Positions 61,867 through 64,000 of a DNA stretch of 64,000 nt are shown piece after piece; within the stretch, counting starts at the first letter, position 1, and every line of letters starts with the position of its first letter. The DNA is taken from positions 2,852,001-2,916,000 of the forward strand of contig NC_092679.1 of NCBI RefSeq assembly GCF_964355755.1. Direction: 5' to 3'. The translations under genes and the position numbers were made by a program. A model generated the notes under the pieces. It made no database searches. It had not been told where the DNA came from and saw only the letters and a list, made by a program, of their open reading frames with translations. The stretch comes from Antedon mediterranea (lineage: Eukaryota > Echinodermata > Crinoidea > Comatulida > Antedonidae).

Positions 61867-61996
61867 GTAGGTTTATTTGTCAGTTTTTTATTTTCTTGAG
61901 TGTTCCATTCTGTCATACTGTACTTATTAGCGGCAAACATGTAGTTGAACATACCGTGAGATAAAAAAACTCCAATCTGGTTGATGTTACATGTGA

Positions 61997-62162
61997 AAAG
62001 CTTTGTCTACACTATCAAACATTATGTGACAACAAAATTTGATGTGCCCATATATGGACATGATGATGTCATATTAGTACCATATTTGAGCATATCACTA
62101 CCATATTTTGGCACATCACACTTGTTTTTTTTAAACTAGTTTGATAGTGTAGACAGAGCTTT
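61997..62162 (+). mobile_element. Family A MITE
   Basis: Ends AAGCTTTGTCTACACTATC and GTGTAGACAGAGCTTTA, with the standard core. Confidence 0.9.
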
Positions 62163-62592
62163 ACACTAAGGAAAATTGTGTATTAAAAGGTTTTATACTA
62201 TAGTTGATACATTTTAGTGTAGAATTATATAATATTATTTATATAACATTTTGTATGGTCACCAAAATGATTGCATTGCAATCTGTGAACTCTGAATGAA
62301 CTTCCTCTTTGCACATTGTGTGTGGGTTACGTTTAGCAGTAAAGTGAGTGGAAAAACTAAAGCATCTTCCCACTACACCTGTTTTAAACTACATTAATCA
62401 CATTTTATTATTTAAAGGTGTGTTTTCTGCCATTTTAGTTTATTCTGAAATTACTTTCAGGGAACAGATAAAACGATAGAATAATGTATTAAGCATAATT
62501 TTTTAATAATCGGCTACAGTTGGCTTTTTGGTATTTTCTTTGTATTTGTGCTTTAAAATAAATGACTCTACACTATCAATTAAATAATAATC

Positions 62593-62756
62593 TAAAGCTC
62601 TGTCTATACTAGGAAACTTTATGTGACAAAAAATGTGATATGTATCATATATGGACAAGATGATGTCATATCACTACCATATTTAGGCATATCACTACCA
62701 TATGTGGTACATCACACTTTTTGTCACATAAAGTTTGATAGTGTAGACAGAGCTTT
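62593..62756 (+). mobile_element. Family A MITE
   Basis: Ends AAAGCTCTGTCTATACTA and GTGTAGACAGAGCTTTA. The core is GATGATGTCATATCACTACC. Confidence 0.9.
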
Positions 62757-62899
62757 AAAACTGTTTTTATTGGCAACATACAGATTTCTATCACATTAAC
62801 TGAGTTGCTGGCATTAATTATAATTTTTCTATTTTTTTTCAATTTATGTCTGAGCTCTTTTCAAACTACAATATTAATCATCTCTTCCTTCTTTCTGCT

Positions 62900-63232
62900 A
62901 CTACTCCCTCTGGTGTATTTTGGACATAACAATCATTATTGTCAACCATTACAATTACTTTTAGATTAAAAATTGTGCATTGCACTATTCCTTTATTTGT
63001 CAACACCCCCTCTGATGGTTTTTTGGACATTAACAATCATTACTGTCAACCATTACAATTACTGTTAGATTAAAAATTGTGCATTGCACTATTCCTTTAT
63101 TTGTCAACACCCCCTCTGATGGTTTTTGGACATTAACAATCATTACTGTCAACCATTACAATCACCGTTAGATTAAAAAATTGTACATTGCACTATTCCT
63201 TTATTTGTCAACACCCCCTCTGATTTTCTGCT
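62900..63232 (+). repeat. 104-bp tandem repeat, about 3 units
   Basis: TGCACTATTCCTTTATTTG occurs at 62981, 63085 and 63189, a period of 104 bp. Each unit also has CCCCCTCTGAT, GGACATTAACAATCATTACT and TTAGATTAAAAATTGT. Confidence 0.9.
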
Positions 63233-63821
63233 GACTGACTAAATATGCCAAGCATCTGTCAATGTTGATCACATGATTGAGTTGTCGCAGACTTTGTAAC
63301 GGAAAAATCCCGTACCGTCAATTGCCAATCAATTACTAATAGGAAATTGAAAATCTGTAAATGCTTTTGCTGCAACCAATCAGACAAAAGATCTTCAAAA
63401 TTATGGAAGTCCTAATCATTCAAAATCCAAAATTACGTTAGATAGATATTTTATGATTGATAGATAAAATAACGATTATTGTCACTTTGATTGACATGAT
63501 TTCATGGCTGTGTGTTTGATTCAGTAATATATATATTATTTCATATTTCATCTTGCAATCTCTCTTTTGTTAATTATATTTGACACTATGTTTGGCTGGT
63601 TTTAATACTTTTGTGATTCAGCCGCCACAAAAAGTATTTCCCTACCTTTTTTTAATAGTGTTTTGTTAGTTACCTCCTTCCTGCACATTTTCCTGTTGTG
63701 TACATGCGACCATTGGCTTAACATCTTATCTGAAGCAATTAAATAAACTTAAAAGACACCAACCAAAAGTCAATGAAGTATTTAGGTCATTTGTACACAC
63801 AACCCATCAACGCAATAGTAT
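63233..63821 (+). other. WDPCP downstream intron, unassigned
   Basis: AT-rich. I searched for the next WDPCP exon between 61867 and 64000 and did not recognise one, so the intron probably runs past the window end. Confidence 0.5.
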
Positions 63822-63965
63822 AAAGCTCTGTCTACACTATCAAACTAGTTTGACAAAAAAGCCCAAATATGTTAGTGATACACCTAGTTACGGTAGTGAT
63901 ATGATCATCATGATATCATCATGTCCCATATGGGCACATCACATTTTTTTGTTGCATAAATTCTC
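63822..63965 (-). mobile_element. Family A MITE, inverted orientation, right end decayed
   Basis: The left end AAGCTCTGTCTACACTATC is intact. The core is reversed (CCCAAATATGTTAGTGATA, CATCATGTCCCATATGGGC). The right terminal repeat is not recognisable. Confidence 0.75.
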
Positions 63966-64000
63966 AATATAATACAGTATTGCACTAGCTAATCCCTCAT

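Noticed and set aside
1..64000. Retroviral or other viral remnants
   Set aside because: I looked for reverse transcriptase, integrase, capsid or polymerase motifs in both strands and recognised none.

Overview
The window is eukaryotic nuclear DNA: four protein genes split by introns with GT..AG borders, very AT-rich non-coding sequence, and dense short transposable elements. The proteins look like those of a deuterostome marine invertebrate. The constantly recurring palindrome GTAGGCCTAC and the SINE and MITE types made me think of an echinoderm, but that is inference, not proof. No virus, operon, CRISPR array or bacterial feature was seen.

Layout. (1) About 570-5503, minus strand: a bestrophin calcium-activated anion channel gene. 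Seven exons are placed base by base with matching phases. A candidate 12-residue first coding exon lies 13 kb upstream (18631-18666), which would make a 554-residue protein with the calcium clasp intact. (2) About 19.3-24.1 kb: intergenic, with a 38-bp tandem repeat next to a TATA-like box and a long 35-bp minisatellite. (3) About 24.1-44.1 kb, plus strand: DESI2, a PPPDE-family thiol isopeptidase, with five coding exons (163 residues) spread over almost 20 kb. Its introns hold a 2.18-kb DNA transposon with a dead gene inside, a foldback element, and a 12-unit, 81-bp minisatellite. (4) 44.1-49.3 kb: intergenic. (5) 49391-51392, minus strand: CCDC97 in three exons (306 residues). (6) 51591 to beyond the window end, plus strand: WDPCP (fritz), a ciliary and planar-cell-polarity effector. 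Twenty coding exons are placed (552 residues) and the C-terminus lies outside.

CCDC97 and WDPCP are head to head with about 200 bp between start codons, so they probably share a bidirectional promoter. Otherwise the genes do unrelated jobs: plasma-membrane anion flux, removal of ubiquitin or SUMO, a protein reported near the spliceosomal SF3B complex, and cilium or polarity assembly.

The rest is mostly repeats. One MITE family (family A, ends GCTCTGTCTACACTATC) has at least 20 copies here, nine of them inside WDPCP. A second (family B, ends GGTTCCCACT) has at least 13. I found no clearly new biological system. The most useful leads are the complete transposon at 29844-32022, the 21-bp internal expansions in family A, the shared promoter, and splice sites built from or next to repeats.
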